64,000 nucleotides of DNA from Gallibacterium genomosp. 1 (lineage in GTDB: Bacteria; Pseudomonadota; Gammaproteobacteria; Enterobacterales; Pasteurellaceae), in assembly GCF_000771875.1 (NCBI RefSeq), contig NZ_JPXX01000009.1:1-64000 (forward strand), in the 5' to 3' direction. Under the pieces are notes generated by a model, which searched no databases, had not been told where the DNA came from, and saw nothing but the letters and a program-made list of their open reading frames with translations. Both the position numbers and the translations under genes were made by a program. How positions within the stretch are numbered: the stretch's first letter is position 1; each line of letters begins with the position of its first letter. This document shows, piece by piece, positions 10,134 to 20,007 of the stretch.

Positions 10134-11022
10134 ATATTCGATTTATGTAAAAAGAGCAGCGTGTTTAGCGATTTTTACTGCCTTTTTTTTGGTATCAATT
10201 AAAGCTATTGCTTGGTGGAAAACCGGTTCAGTCAGTATTTTAGCGGCAATTACGGATTCACTTTTGGATCTGTTAGCTTCTTTTACGAATATGTTGATTC
10301 TTCGCTTTGCATTAATGCCGGCGGATGATAATCACTCATTCGGTCACGGTAAAGCAGAATCACTGGCGTCATTGGCGCAGGGGATGTTTATTTGCGGATC
10401 GGTCGTCTTTTTATTTTTGCAAGGCATTCAACGTCTTCATTCGCCTGAAATTACTGATCATAATATTTGGGGGATCGCAGTTACCATTGTTTCAGTGATA
10501 ATGACTGCTATTTTGGTGAGTTTTCAAAAATATACAATAAAACGTACTGATAGTCCGGCGATTAAGGCGGATAGTTTGCACTATCAGACCGATTTATTTA
10601 TGAATTTAGGTATTTTGATTGCGTTGGTGATCAGTTATTACGGTTTTGTAATGGCAGATGCGATTTGTGCCTTAATTATCGCTGTTTATATTTTAATTAA
10701 TGCATTAAAAATGGTATCGGAATCAGTGCAAATGTTATTGGATGTTGCTTTGCCGGAAGAGGAGATCTCAGAGATTAAAAAAATTGCGAAACGAAATCCG
10801 AAAGTACTGGGGGTTCACGATATAAAAACACGCCGTGCTGGGGCAGTGCGTTTTATTCAGTTGCATTTAGAGTTGGAGGATAATCTCCCTTTGATGATAG
10901 CTCACGCTATTACCGAAGAATTGGAACAGGAATTGCGACAGGCTTTCCCAAATTCCGACATAATGATTCATCAAGAGCCAACTACAGTGGTAAAACAAGA
11001 AATGGCTCAAACGACAACATAA
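10123..11022 (+). CDS. fieF: Cation-diffusion-facilitator efflux pump FieF
   Basis: A proton-coupled divalent metal exporter (Fe2+/Zn2+ type) of the CDF family, 299 residues with six helices and a C-terminal cytoplasmic domain. The four transport-site ligands fall at the positions known for E. coli FieF/YiiP: D45 and D49 in ITDSLLD, H153 and D157 in KADSLHYQTD. The HSFGHGKAESLA loop is also conserved. The start at 10123 lies inside the upstream lipoprotein gene. Grouping with YaaA suggests iron and oxidative-stress control. Confidence 0.95.
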   Translation: MKDRYSIYVKRAACLAIFTAFFLVSIKAIAWWKTGSVSILAAITDSLLDLLASFTNMLILRFALMPADDNHSFGHGKAESLASLAQGMFICGSVVFLFLQGIQRLHSPEITDHNIWGIAVTIVSVIMTAILVSFQKYTIKRTDSPAIKADSLHYQTDLFMNLGILIALVISYYGFVMADAICALIIAVYILINALKMVSESVQMLLDVALPEEEISEIKKIAKRNPKVLGVHDIKTRRAGAVRFIQLHLELEDNLPLMIAHAITEELEQELRQAFPNSDIMIHQEPTTVVKQEMAQTTT

Positions 11023-11151
11023 TGACGAATTAGATCAAAAATTACCACACTAATCGAAAATTTTGCTAGAGCGAGCTTGGTGAATGGTGTAATCTTAGCG
11101 CGGTTTTTGATTTATTTTTTTCGATAAAATATTTCCTAATGAGGACAACAT

Positions 11152-12117
11152 ATGATTAAGAAAATTGCCGTATTAACAAGTGGTGGCGATGCGCCTGGAA
11201 TGAATGCCGCAATTCGTGGCGTAGTTCGTGCGACTCTATACGAAGGATTGGAAGTTTATGGGGTTTATGACGGATACCAAGGATTATATTTTAATAAAAT
11301 TAAAAAATTGGAACGTTTTAGTGTTTCTGATGTGATTAATCGTGGCGGTACATTCTTGGGTTCAGCACGTTTCCCAGAATTTAAAGATCCTTCAGTACGT
11401 GCAAAATGTGTTGAAAATTTGCGTTTTCACGGTATTGATGCTCTTGTTGTTATTGGTGGTGACGGTTCCTATATGGGGGCAAAATTATTAACTGAGGAAC
11501 ACGATTTTCCTTGTATCGGCTTGCCTGGCACAATTGATAATGATGTCGCCGGTACTGATTATACTATCGGTTATCAAACAGCATTAGAAACTGCATTGGA
11601 TGCGATTGACCGTTTACGTGATACTTCAAGTTCTCACCAACGTATCTCTATCGTGGAAATTATGGGGCGACATTGTGGTGATTTAACTTTGGCAGCAGCG
11701 ATTGCCGGAGGTTGTGAATTTATCGTGATTCCGGAACGCCCTTTTGAACGTGAAGCATTAATTCGTAAAGTAGAATATGGTATTGAAAAGGGTAAACGCC
11801 ACGCCATTATTGCGATTACTGAACATATGTGTGACGTTAACGAGTTAGCGAAAGAGATCGAAGAACGTGTCCATCACGAAACTCGTGCGACAGTATTGGG
11901 ACATATTCAACGTGGTGGGGCGCCTTGTGCCTTTGACCGTATTTTGGCTTCCAGAATGGGGGTTTATGCGGTTGAATTATTATTGCAAGGTGAAAAAGGT
12001 CGTTGTGTTGGTATTCAAAATGAACAACTCGTTCATCATGATATTATTGATGCTATTCAAAATATGAAGCGTAGTTTTAAAGAAGATTGGTTCAATACAT
12101 CAAGAAAACTTTATTAA
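11152..12117 (+). CDS. pfkA: ATP-dependent 6-phosphofructokinase
   Basis: Committed step of glycolysis: fructose-6-phosphate plus ATP to fructose-1,6-bisphosphate. The 321-residue PfkA has [15 protein letters not shown] at the N-terminus, the ATP-site GGDGS, the catalytic [16 protein letters not shown] loop with its aspartates, and [11 protein letters not shown] for substrate binding. Length equals the E. coli enzyme. The ATG is preceded by AATGAGGACAAC. A good terminator follows directly. Confidence 0.98.
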   Translation: MIKKIAVLTSGGDAPGMNAAIRGVVRATLYEGLEVYGVYDGYQGLYFNKIKKLERFSVSDVINRGGTFLGSARFPEFKDPSVRAKCVENLRFHGIDALVVIGGDGSYMGAKLLTEEHDFPCIGLPGTIDNDVAGTDYTIGYQTALETALDAIDRLRDTSSSHQRISIVEIMGRHCGDLTLAAAIAGGCEFIVIPERPFEREALIRKVEYGIEKGKRHAIIAITEHMCDVNELAKEIEERVHHETRATVLGHIQRGGAPCAFDRILASRMGVYAVELLLQGEKGRCVGIQNEQLVHHDIIDAIQNMKRSFKEDWFNTSRKLY

Positions 12118-12136
12118 GTTACCAGCATTCAAGAAA

Positions 12137-12166
12137 AACGCATATTGACAACAATATGCGTTTTTT
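12137..12166 (+). terminator. Intrinsic terminator of pfkA
   Basis: Perfect 11-bp stem AACGCATATTG/CAATATGCGTT with an ACAA loop followed by a T-run, between convergent pfkA and the histidine kinase gene. Confidence 0.88.
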
Positions 12167-12178
12167 GTTCTATGCCGT

Positions 12179-13549
12179 CTAACTATTTAGAAGTTTTTGA
12201 TGGATTGGCAAGATAATTTCTACACGCAGACCGTGTGTGTATTGTTGTGCTGCTTTAAGTTTAATCGTGCCACCATAATACTGTACTAAAGTTGATGCAA
12301 TTGCTAACCCCAATCCGGTACCTTGCTGTTGAGTTCCTAAAATGCGGTAAAATGGTTTTAAAACCTTTTCTCGCTCCTCTTCTACAATCCCGTTGCCATT
12401 ATCTTCTACAATGATTTTCACTTTATCGTCTTGTAGTTGTTCAACTGATAAATCAACAAAACTTTCTTCCGGAGCATAAACAATCGCATTTTCGAGTAGA
12501 ATTTTAATAATGGTGAAGAGATCCGTTTCACCGATACAAATTTCAGCATCCTGTTCACTGATCACGCCAATATCAATCTGCTTTTGTTCTGCCAATGGTA
12601 GCAAGGTTTCAATAACCTGTTTAAAGGTAGCTTTTGCCGAAATTGGTTTAATATCTGGTTGTTGAGTTTGATGTGCCTGACTACGAGCAAAAGATAGCAG
12701 TTGATCCAATAAATGGCGATTACGCTGAATTGCTTGAATAAGCTGTTCAATTTGCTGTTTAGTTTCTATCGGAACAGCGTGAGTTGCTAAACGTTCTGCC
12801 TGTAAAGAGAGAACCGTCATTGGAGAACGTAATTCGTGGGCGGCATTGGCAATAAACTGTTGTTGTTCTTTTACCGACTTATCTACTTGTTTCAATAAAT
12901 GGTTAATGGCTGTAATAAAGCTATGTACTTCATAAGGTGTTTTTGCTAAAGGAATAATGCTGAGATCATTTTTTTGCCGTTGTTGAATAGCTACTGAAAG
13001 TTTACGCAGTGGAATAAAAGTGAAATTAATCACTAGAATTGATAGTAGAATGACAATTGGCATAAAAATTAAGAATGGCAAAATAGTTTGCCAAGTGGCA
13101 TCAATCGCTTTTTTTGTTCTGAATTCGGTTTCTTGCATTACTGCAATTTTTTGCATCCTATTTTGTGTTTTTATTTGTCGTACGAAAACACGAAATTCTT
13201 TTTTATGAATTTTGACGGTATGAAATCCTTCTCTCATTTGATAGAGAAATGGAATGAAATATTTATTATTAGGTGAAGTAAAAATGCTTTGTACATAAAT
13301 TTGGTTGTCATCATCGTTTAATGGTAAAGGCATTTGTTCGGAAAAATTGTTACGAAGTGAAGTAAAACGTGCTGTCTGAATTAATAAGTCATCCTGTAAC
13401 TGATAAGCGGCATAAAACGCATTATAAGCAGTAGAAACTGCCGTAACGGTGGCGGTGAAAAAAGTAACGATTACAAGTGTTAATGTTAATTTTGCTTGAA
13501 TGGAATAACGCCAGCGTAATAATCTTTTAGTTATTTTGGAATAGTCCAA
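12179..13549 (-). CDS. Two-component sensor histidine kinase (QseC/PmrB type)
   Basis: A membrane sensor kinase of 456 residues: TM1 about 20-40, a periplasmic sensor region of roughly 110 residues, TM2 about 155-178, HAMP, then a HisKA domain with the phospho-accepting H238 in NAAHELRSPMTVL. The ATPase domain has the N box ENAIVYAP, G1 DNGNGI and G2 GTGLGLAIAS. The start overlaps the 3' end of the response-regulator gene by 19 bases, so the two are co-translated. Domain layout fits QseC or PmrB/BasS; the sequence alone does not settle which. The signal is unknown. Confidence 0.9.
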   Translation of the reverse strand: MDYSKITKRLLRWRYSIQAKLTLTLVIVTFFTATVTAVSTAYNAFYAAYQLQDDLLIQTARFTSLRNNFSEQMPLPLNDDDNQIYVQSIFTSPNNKYFIPFLYQMREGFHTVKIHKKEFRVFVRQIKTQNRMQKIAVMQETEFRTKKAIDATWQTILPFLIFMPIVILLSILVINFTFIPLRKLSVAIQQRQKNDLSIIPLAKTPYEVHSFITAINHLLKQVDKSVKEQQQFIANAAHELRSPMTVLSLQAERLATHAVPIETKQQIEQLIQAIQRNRHLLDQLLSFARSQAHQTQQPDIKPISAKATFKQVIETLLPLAEQKQIDIGVISEQDAEICIGETDLFTIIKILLENAIVYAPEESFVDLSVEQLQDDKVKIIVEDNGNGIVEEEREKVLKPFYRILGTQQQGTGLGLAIASTLVQYYGGTIKLKAAQQYTHGLRVEIILPIHQKLLNS

Positions 13550-14193
13550 CCGACACCTCGAATATTTTTAATTGCTTCTTTTCCTAATTTTTTACGCAGT
13601 GCGTGAATCAAAAAATCAATAGCATTACTTTCAACTTCTTCGCCCCAACCATAAATCTTATCTTCAAGATCGCTACGCGAATAGATAACGCCTGGATGTT
13701 GTAATAATGTTTGCAAAATAGCAAATTCTTTATTTGTGAGCTGCTGCGTTTCTTGAGTAGTGAGGTTTTGCACTTGATAAGTTTTTAAATTCAATAAAAG
13801 ATTGCCGTATCGAATCTCTGCAGTATGATGACCGCTCTGTTTACGCAGCGCAACACGAATGCGAGCCAAAAGCTCAGCCATATCAAACGGTTTAATGATG
13901 TAATCATCGGCTCCACCATCCAAACCCTGTAAACGGCTTGGTAGATCATCTCGTGCGGTAAGAATAATAATCGGAAAACCAAACTGTTGTTGGCGTAACT
14001 GAGCTAAAACTTCCAATCCATCTTTTTTAGGTAGCCCTAAGTCTAATAAAACCAAATCATAAGGCTGTGATTTTACTGCACTTAATGCCAGTTCTCCATT
14101 TTCCACCCAATCGACTGCGTAACTTGCGTCTTTCAAGTTATCGGATAATACATTTGCGATCATTGGATCATCTTCAACCAGTAGAATTCTCAT
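13531..14193 (-). CDS. OmpR-family response regulator (QseB/PmrA type)
   Basis: A 220-residue regulator with receiver domain (D8/D9 acidic pocket, phosphorylation site D51 in LLDLGLPKKDG, T79-region LTARD, KPF lysine) and a C-terminal winged helix (ESNAIDFLIHALRKKLG and NIRGVGWTIPK). It is first of a two-gene operon with the sensor kinase. An upstream phosphoethanolamine transferase gene on the same strand hints at envelope modification as output, as in PmrAB systems, but no operator was identified. Confidence 0.92.
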   Translation of the reverse strand: MRILLVEDDPMIANVLSDNLKDASYAVDWVENGELALSAVKSQPYDLVLLDLGLPKKDGLEVLAQLRQQQFGFPIIILTARDDLPSRLQGLDGGADDYIIKPFDMAELLARIRVALRKQSGHHTAEIRYGNLLLNLKTYQVQNLTTQETQQLTNKEFAILQTLLQHPGVIYSRSDLEDKIYGWGEEVESNAIDFLIHALRKKLGKEAIKNIRGVGWTIPK

Positions 14194-14276
14194 ATTATAA
14201 AGTTGATCTAAAAATAAATGAGTGAAATTCTATCATAAAATAGAAACGTAATTTATGTAGATTGATCAATGACTTT

Positions 14277-15821
14277 TTATTTGTTTCTAATGTCTATTGC
14301 CGGATCTAACTTAGTTTTAGGTAAACGTTCTTTTAATCCATAATCATCGTTGTCATTTTTACAGTCGAATAGATTAAATTGTGTTGAAACCTGTTGATTT
14401 TGAATATTCATCCAATTTGCAATTGCTTCAGTGAAATTCAAGCCAGATTTGAAACTAGTGCATTTTTGATGCTGTTGGCTGTCAGAAGAGGTCATAAATA
14501 GTGGAACATCGTGATGTAACGGACTGCCAGCATTGTTGAAAAATAGTACTTCGTTATCAATAGTTTTATGTGCCAATCCGTGATCAGCAAAGTAGATCAT
14601 TGAAAATGATTGTTGGTGTAGCTGATATTGTTGTTGTAATGCTTGATAGATTTGTTGTAGTACTTGATCGGTTTTTCTAATAGATGAAACATAACAGCTA
14701 AGGTATTGATATTTCTTATCTTTTACTGGAGAAATATTTTGATAATCCTTAATACGATCACACGCTTTAGGGTGTGATCCATAAAGATGAACTACAATAA
14801 ATTTTGTTTGATTGCTAGGTTGTGCAAGAATATTTTTTAATGGCGCAATCAATTGAAAATCACTGGAGTCATTACTAATAGAATCATTTTTAGCGATAAA
14901 GTAATGTTCATCATTTAAATCGGCAATGGCGGTGATCGGTGTATCAAATTGACCCAAAAAACCTTGATTGGATAGCCAGTAAGTTTTTATGCCAGCAGAT
15001 TTAATTAAATCAATTAAATTTAATGAATAATCAGGCGCCCAATTTTGTTTATCAGGTTTTGTTAGCATAAGGCGTAAAGAGGCGATAGTGTTGCTTCCGG
15101 CTGATTCTAAACCATCAACGATAATACCGTTGACGTTTTCCATAAAGGGGGTATTTTCAATAGGATAACCATAAGCGTGCATATAATCACGACGCACACT
15201 TTCACCGATGACCAACACATAATTTTTATATTCTCCGTTAAACTGAGAAGCTCCCCAACGACTTTCCAGTTGAAATTGGTTTAAACGAATCAGTTCGTCT
15301 TTAACTTGAGTTGCAGCAGCGAAAAATTGATGAAAAAAGGAAAACGGGGATTGATTAACTAAGGCGAAAAAGAGAATGAAACAGAGCAACGTTTTATTTT
15401 TATAGAATTTTAGTTGGAAACGTTGGCTTAAATAGCGGAATAAAAGCAGTAACGGCACAATAGCGATTGCCATTAAATAATATTGTAACGGAATTTGTTG
15501 TAAAAATTCGCTACCTTCGGCTAGATTCGTCGCTAAAACAGAAGCTAAATATTGATAATTCGGCGCTCCGAACATCATTCCTACTGGCGCATATAATGTA
15601 TAAGCAATGGCAATAGGAAGAATAACGAAATAAAATGCTTTACGGGAAGCGTTAAAAATAAGAATGAGTGCGGAAAGCAGCAAAACATCCTGAATTTCAA
15701 TCTGTTTACCGCTACCGTTGAGCATAAACAGTGATGAAAAATAGAGAGAAACTAAGGCAATGATGGCAATAAAAAACTGTTTCAAATTAAGATTTTTGAA
15801 GAGATTGAAAAATTTTTTCAT
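14277..15821 (-). CDS. Phosphoethanolamine transferase, EptA/CptA-like
   Basis: An inner-membrane sulfatase-fold enzyme that moves phosphoethanolamine to lipopolysaccharide. The 514-residue protein has five predicted N-terminal helices (about 14-34, 45-82, 114-130, 144-160) and a periplasmic catalytic domain. Metal and nucleophile residues are visible: E207 in VIGESVRRDYMHAYGYP, T245 in AGSNTIASLR, and the YFADHGLAHK segment. The start at 15821 follows AAGGA by 8 bases; the frame continues upstream to 15920 without a better site. Acceptor (lipid A or core) cannot be assigned here. The neighbouring two-component genes may control it. Confidence 0.88.
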   Translation of the reverse strand: MKKFFNLFKNLNLKQFFIAIIALVSLYFSSLFMLNGSGKQIEIQDVLLLSALILIFNASRKAFYFVILPIAIAYTLYAPVGMMFGAPNYQYLASVLATNLAEGSEFLQQIPLQYYLMAIAIVPLLLLFRYLSQRFQLKFYKNKTLLCFILFFALVNQSPFSFFHQFFAAATQVKDELIRLNQFQLESRWGASQFNGEYKNYVLVIGESVRRDYMHAYGYPIENTPFMENVNGIIVDGLESAGSNTIASLRLMLTKPDKQNWAPDYSLNLIDLIKSAGIKTYWLSNQGFLGQFDTPITAIADLNDEHYFIAKNDSISNDSSDFQLIAPLKNILAQPSNQTKFIVVHLYGSHPKACDRIKDYQNISPVKDKKYQYLSCYVSSIRKTDQVLQQIYQALQQQYQLHQQSFSMIYFADHGLAHKTIDNEVLFFNNAGSPLHHDVPLFMTSSDSQQHQKCTSFKSGLNFTEAIANWMNIQNQQVSTQFNLFDCKNDNDDYGLKERLPKTKLDPAIDIRNK

Positions 15822-15934
15822 CAAAATGTCCTTAGTGGTGAAAAAAACAGCGTTAGACGGTGAAAAGAAAATGTGCATCAACAGTGAATCAACAGTGAAT
15901 TGATGCACAAAATAATCCATAAATAATGAAATTA

Positions 15935-16519
15935 TTAGTTCTGTTTCGCCATTTCAAATTCAATCAACATCATCAAAATATGGATAACTTTGATATGAAT
16001 TTCTTGAATACGATCAGCATAACCGAAATGAGGGACACGAATTTCAACATCTGCTAGACCTGCCATTTTCCCACCATCTTTGCCGGTTAATGCGATTACT
16101 TTCATTCCTTTTGCTTTTGCAGCTTCGATTGCATTCAAAACATTTTTTGAGTTGCCGGAAGTTGACAATCCGAACAAAACATCACCTTTTTGACCGACTG
16201 CCTCTATATAACGCGAAAAGACATAATCGTAACCGAAATCATTACTTACACAGCTTAAATGGCTAACATCTGAAATGGCAATGGCGGGATAACCAGGGCG
16301 ATTTTCACGATAACGTCCGGTCAACTCTTCGGCAAAATGCATCGCATCGCAATGCGAACCGCCATTACCGCAACTTAAAACTTTTCCGCCCTGTTTAAAA
16401 CTGTCGGCAATAATGAGTGCCGCCTGTTGAATTAGCTCAATATTTTTATCATCGGATAAAAATTTGTCTAAAACATCTGCCGCCTGTGTCAGTTCGGCTT
16501 TGATTTGTGTTAAATACAT
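15935..16519 (-). CDS. gmhA: Sedoheptulose-7-phosphate isomerase
   Basis: First step of ADP-heptose synthesis for the LPS inner core: sedoheptulose-7-P to D-glycero-D-manno-heptose-7-P. The 194-residue product contains the near-invariant block [20 protein letters not shown], the [11 protein letters not shown] phosphate loop and the C-terminal zinc/active-site segment [14 protein letters not shown]. The ATG at 16519 follows TTGGAG and matches family starts; a TTG at 16531 is the alternative. Its stop lies 22 bases past gpt's on the same strand, suggesting co-transcription. Confidence 0.97.
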   Translation of the reverse strand: MYLTQIKAELTQAADVLDKFLSDDKNIELIQQAALIIADSFKQGGKVLSCGNGGSHCDAMHFAEELTGRYRENRPGYPAIAISDVSHLSCVSNDFGYDYVFSRYIEAVGQKGDVLFGLSTSGNSKNVLNAIEAAKAKGMKVIALTGKDGGKMAGLADVEIRVPHFGYADRIQEIHIKVIHILMMLIEFEMAKQN

Positions 16520-16541
16520 CAGCAACTCCAAGAAATTTTAT

Positions 16542-17000
16542 TTATTTACGAGAAAGAGGTGGAACAAAAGTAATTCCCATATCCCAAGGTTGTTCAATCC
16601 AAGTATTTTGTGGAATATCAACAACATAATCATCAACTAAAGGCGCACCTGCAGGTTTTGCAAATACGGTTACAAATTTTGCTTTTGGATACATCTCACG
16701 AATAGCACGTGCAGTGTTACCTGTGTCAACCAAATCATCGACTACGATAAAGCCTTCGCCGTCACCTTCTGCGCGATGCAACACTTTTAATTCATTCTGT
16801 TGATCGTGGTCATAACTTGCGATACAAACGGTTTCAACTAAACGAATACCTAATTCGCGTGCAATAACCGCTGCTGGGAATAACCCACCACGACTAACCG
16901 CAATAATTCCTTTCCATTGTGAAGCCGGAAGGAGGCGTTCGGATAATTTGCGGGCGTGCATTTGAAACATATCCCAAGTAACAACATATTTTTCGCTCAT
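16542..17000 (-). CDS. gpt: Xanthine-guanine phosphoribosyltransferase
   Basis: Purine salvage: transfers phosphoribose from PRPP to guanine or xanthine. The 152-residue protein has the PRPP motif [14 protein letters not shown], the [12 protein letters not shown] loop and the base-binding [23 protein letters not shown] segments. Length matches E. coli Gpt. It is transcribed divergently from pepD, the same gpt/pepD pairing seen in E. coli. Confidence 0.97.
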   Translation of the reverse strand: MSEKYVVTWDMFQMHARKLSERLLPASQWKGIIAVSRGGLFPAAVIARELGIRLVETVCIASYDHDQQNELKVLHRAEGDGEGFIVVDDLVDTGNTARAIREMYPKAKFVTVFAKPAGAPLVDDYVVDIPQNTWIEQPWDMGITFVPPLSRK

Positions 17001-17129
17001 AATAAATGTACCTTTGTGTTTGAAGTTATAAAAAATTGCGTAAGGATAACGCGAAATTGCTTTCTATGCTATCATTTAACGCAATTTCTTTTTGTTTTCT
17101 GCAAAAGTAACTATTTCAAAGGAAAAATT

Positions 17130-18584
17130 ATGTCTTCAATTACAGAATTATCACCAAAATTAGTATGGCAATGGTTTGATAAAATTTGTTCAATCCCTCA
17201 TCCTTCTCACCACGAACAGGCACTTGCCGATTTTATTATTCAATGGGCAAAACAGAAACAGTTATGGGTTGAACAGGATTCAGTAGGGAATATCTTGATT
17301 CGTAAAGCGGCAACGGTGGGAATGGAAAATCATCAGCCAGTGGCATTGCAGGCTCATTTGGATATGGTGCCACAAGCGAATAAAAATACTGAACATAATT
17401 TTTTAACTGATCCAATAGAGCCTTATGTTGATGGTGAATGGGTAAAAGCCAAAGGTACAACATTAGGTGCAGATAATGGTATTGGTATGGCCTCCTGTTT
17501 AGCGGTGTTGGATAGTAATGATGTCGCACATCCGCCGTTAGAGGTTTTATTGACTGCTAGTGAGGAAACTGGAATGGTCGGTGCATTGGGATTGCAACCG
17601 AATTGGTTGCAAAGTGAGGTGATGATTAATACTGATACCGAAGATGAAGGTGAAATTTATATCGGTTGTGCTGGCGGTGAAGATGTTGATATTCGTTTCC
17701 CAGTGCAATGGCAAGAGTTACGCAAAAATGAAGTGGCAGTACATATTGCGTTAACAGGGCTAAAAGGTGGTCATTCGGGGGCGGAGATTCATTTAAATCG
17801 TGGTAATGCGATTAAACTTTTAGCAAAAACACTTGAAAAGGTATTGACCAAAGTTAGCTTCCGTTTGGCAGAAATTTCTGGAGGCTCTGTTCGTAACGCT
17901 ATCCCAAGAGAAGCATTTGCTACAGTTTTAATCTCTAGTGCATCAGTAGAAAAGTTTAAACAGGAGTGGCAAATATTATCTCAACAACTCATTGAAGCGT
18001 TATCTCACGCTGAAAAACAGATCAATTTTGCTTTTGAAGTTGCGACAGCTAAACAGGGATTAAGTGAGCGTCAGACACAAAATATATTAGATTTAATCAA
18101 TGCACTTCCTAATGGCGTTATTCGTTTTAGTGATGTGTTGCCGGATGTGGTGGAAACCTCTATCAGTTTAGGCGTATTGGAAACTAAAGCAGAACAGATT
18201 AAATTAACGCTATTAGCCCGTTCATTGAATGAGTACGGACAAGATGATGTGGCAGGATTAGTACGTTCTGTTTGTCGTTTAGCTCATGCTGAAGTTGTTT
18301 TTTCCGGGCGTTATCCAGGTTGGGAACCGCAGGCAGATTTGAATATTGTTAAACGCACGAAAACGTTATACGACCGTATTTTAGGTAAAGAGAGTGTGAT
18401 CAAAGTAATTCACGCCGGATTGGAGTGTGGATTAATTAATAAAGTTTATCCAAATATGGAGATGGTTTCAATTGGACCGACCATTTTGGGGGCTCACTCT
18501 CCGGATGAACGTTGTCATATTCCTGCTGTGGCAGTTTATTGGCAATTATTAACAGAATTATTGGCAACAATGCCCCAAAAATAG
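17130..18584 (+). CDS. pepD: Cytosol non-specific dipeptidase (aminoacyl-histidine dipeptidase)
   Basis: An M20-family zinc dipeptidase of 484 residues that cleaves Xaa-His and other dipeptides. Metal-binding motifs in order: LQAHLDMVPQ (His and Asp), GADNGIG, the general-base SEETGMVGA and NTDTEDEGE. The C-terminal half includes the lid domain and GAHSPDERCHI, which supplies the last metal ligand. The start at 17130 follows AAAGGAAAAAT; the frame runs upstream to 16956 into gpt but that part has no family match. Confidence 0.96.
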   Translation: MSSITELSPKLVWQWFDKICSIPHPSHHEQALADFIIQWAKQKQLWVEQDSVGNILIRKAATVGMENHQPVALQAHLDMVPQANKNTEHNFLTDPIEPYVDGEWVKAKGTTLGADNGIGMASCLAVLDSNDVAHPPLEVLLTASEETGMVGALGLQPNWLQSEVMINTDTEDEGEIYIGCAGGEDVDIRFPVQWQELRKNEVAVHIALTGLKGGHSGAEIHLNRGNAIKLLAKTLEKVLTKVSFRLAEISGGSVRNAIPREAFATVLISSASVEKFKQEWQILSQQLIEALSHAEKQINFAFEVATAKQGLSERQTQNILDLINALPNGVIRFSDVLPDVVETSISLGVLETKAEQIKLTLLARSLNEYGQDDVAGLVRSVCRLAHAEVVFSGRYPGWEPQADLNIVKRTKTLYDRILGKESVIKVIHAGLECGLINKVYPNMEMVSIGPTILGAHSPDERCHIPAVAVYWQLLTELLATMPQK

Positions 18585-18593
18585 GATGAGATA

Positions 18594-19367
18594 ATGGAAC
18601 AGGAACAACAACCGAATTTAAATAATGAAGAGTTAACTCATTTCGGGTTTAAAACGGTCGCAAAATCAGAAAAACAAAAACTGGTTGCCAATGTTTTTCA
18701 TTCTGTAGCAGATAAGTATGATTTGATGAATGATCTACTTTCATTCGGTATTCACCGAGTTTGGAAACGTTTTACTATTGATTGCAGTGGTGTGCGTAAA
18801 GGTCAGAAAGTATTGGATCTTGCTGGTGGTACTGGTGATTTTTCGGCAAAATTCTCCAAAATGGTGGGGGAAAGTGGACAGGTTATTTTAGCTGATATTA
18901 ATGATTCTATGTTGCAGGTAGGACGTGACAAGTTGCGTAATTTAGGAGTAGTCGGCAATGTAGAATATGTGCAAGCAAATGCGGAAATGTTGCCATTTTC
19001 GGATAACACTTTTGACTGTATTGTGATTAGTTTTGGTTTACGAAATGTGACGGATAAAGATAAAGCATTGCGTTCAATGTATCGTGTGTTGAAACCAGGC
19101 GGTCGTCTTTTGGTGTTGGAATTTTCTAAGCCGATTATTGAACCGTTGAGCAAAGTTTATAATTTTTATTCATTCAATATTTTGCCAAAAGTGGGCGAAG
19201 TGGTGGTGAATGATGCTGACAGTTATCGCTATTTGGCGGAGTCAATCAGAATGCACCCGGAACAATCCGTGTTGGAACAAATGATGATTGATGCCGGCTT
19301 TGAACAGACGCAATATTTCAATTTAACCGCCGGTATTGTGGCATTGCATCGTGGTTATAAATTTTAA
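18594..19367 (+). CDS. ubiE: Ubiquinone/menaquinone C-methyltransferase
   Basis: An SAM-dependent C-methylation of demethylmenaquinone and the ubiquinone intermediate. The 257-residue protein has [24 protein letters not shown], motif [16 protein letters not shown], the [12 protein letters not shown] segment and the C-terminal [11 protein letters not shown]. It starts the ubiE-ubiJ-ubiB cluster (gaps of 10 and -4 bases), conserved across gamma-proteobacteria, with tatABC following. Confidence 0.97.
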   Translation: MEQEQQPNLNNEELTHFGFKTVAKSEKQKLVANVFHSVADKYDLMNDLLSFGIHRVWKRFTIDCSGVRKGQKVLDLAGGTGDFSAKFSKMVGESGQVILADINDSMLQVGRDKLRNLGVVGNVEYVQANAEMLPFSDNTFDCIVISFGLRNVTDKDKALRSMYRVLKPGGRLLVLEFSKPIIEPLSKVYNFYSFNILPKVGEVVVNDADSYRYLAESIRMHPEQSVLEQMMIDAGFEQTQYFNLTAGIVALHRGYKF

Positions 19368-19377
19368 GGAGCGATAA

Positions 19378-20007
19378 ATGCTTTCTTCAATTAAACAGCA
19401 ATTAATGTTGCCTCAGTTAGTAAATGGCTTGCTGGAACAAGCGGTAAATTATCTTATTGAACGTAGTGAAGGTGTTGTTCCAAGGTTACGGAAATTATCA
19501 GGTAAGGTGTTGTTGCTTCGTCTTAAACAAGGTGGTTACTGCTATTTGCTATTTTCGGAACAACGCTTAGATATTCTAGCGCAATATGATGGTGAAGCGG
19601 ATTGTGAGGTATCGGCAGATGCTTGGTTGTTATTGAAGCGTCCGAAAAAAAGTGAGCTGTCTGAGTTAATCAATCAAAAGCAGGTTGTGGTTCAGGGAGA
19701 TTTACAAGTCTTGCAGGATACGGTTGCTTTATTTGAACAATTGGAAAAAGATCCAGAAGAATTATTGGCTCCGTATCTTGGTGATGTGGCTGCTTACTCT
19801 TTAACCCAGATGATAAGACAGATAAAAAATCGTATAACTGAACATTATGCAACCAGTGAGCGTCATTGGGGAGAACGTTTAACTGAAGAGTGGCGGTTGA
19901 TTGCTCCCTCTTTGGCGTTGGTACATTTTTATGATCAGGTTTCTGAGTTGCAACAGGATTTGCACCGTGTAGAAAATAAAATTAACCAACTTGCAGGAAG
20001 GCTATGA
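19378..20007 (+). CDS. ubiJ: Ubiquinone biosynthesis accessory factor UbiJ
   Basis: A 209-residue SCP2-fold lipid-binding protein that scaffolds the soluble ubiquinone-synthesis complex. The N-terminal SCP2 domain spans about 10-120 and the C-terminus is a predicted coiled coil ([22 protein letters not shown]). It overlaps ubiB by four bases and follows ubiE by ten. An exact Actinobacillus-type uptake word (ACAAGCGGT, 19437-19445) lies within the gene. Assignment rests on both fold features and position. Confidence 0.9.
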   Translation: MLSSIKQQLMLPQLVNGLLEQAVNYLIERSEGVVPRLRKLSGKVLLLRLKQGGYCYLLFSEQRLDILAQYDGEADCEVSADAWLLLKRPKKSELSELINQKQVVVQGDLQVLQDTVALFEQLEKDPEELLAPYLGDVAAYSLTQMIRQIKNRITEHYATSERHWGERLTEEWRLIAPSLALVHFYDQVSELQQDLHRVENKINQLAGRL

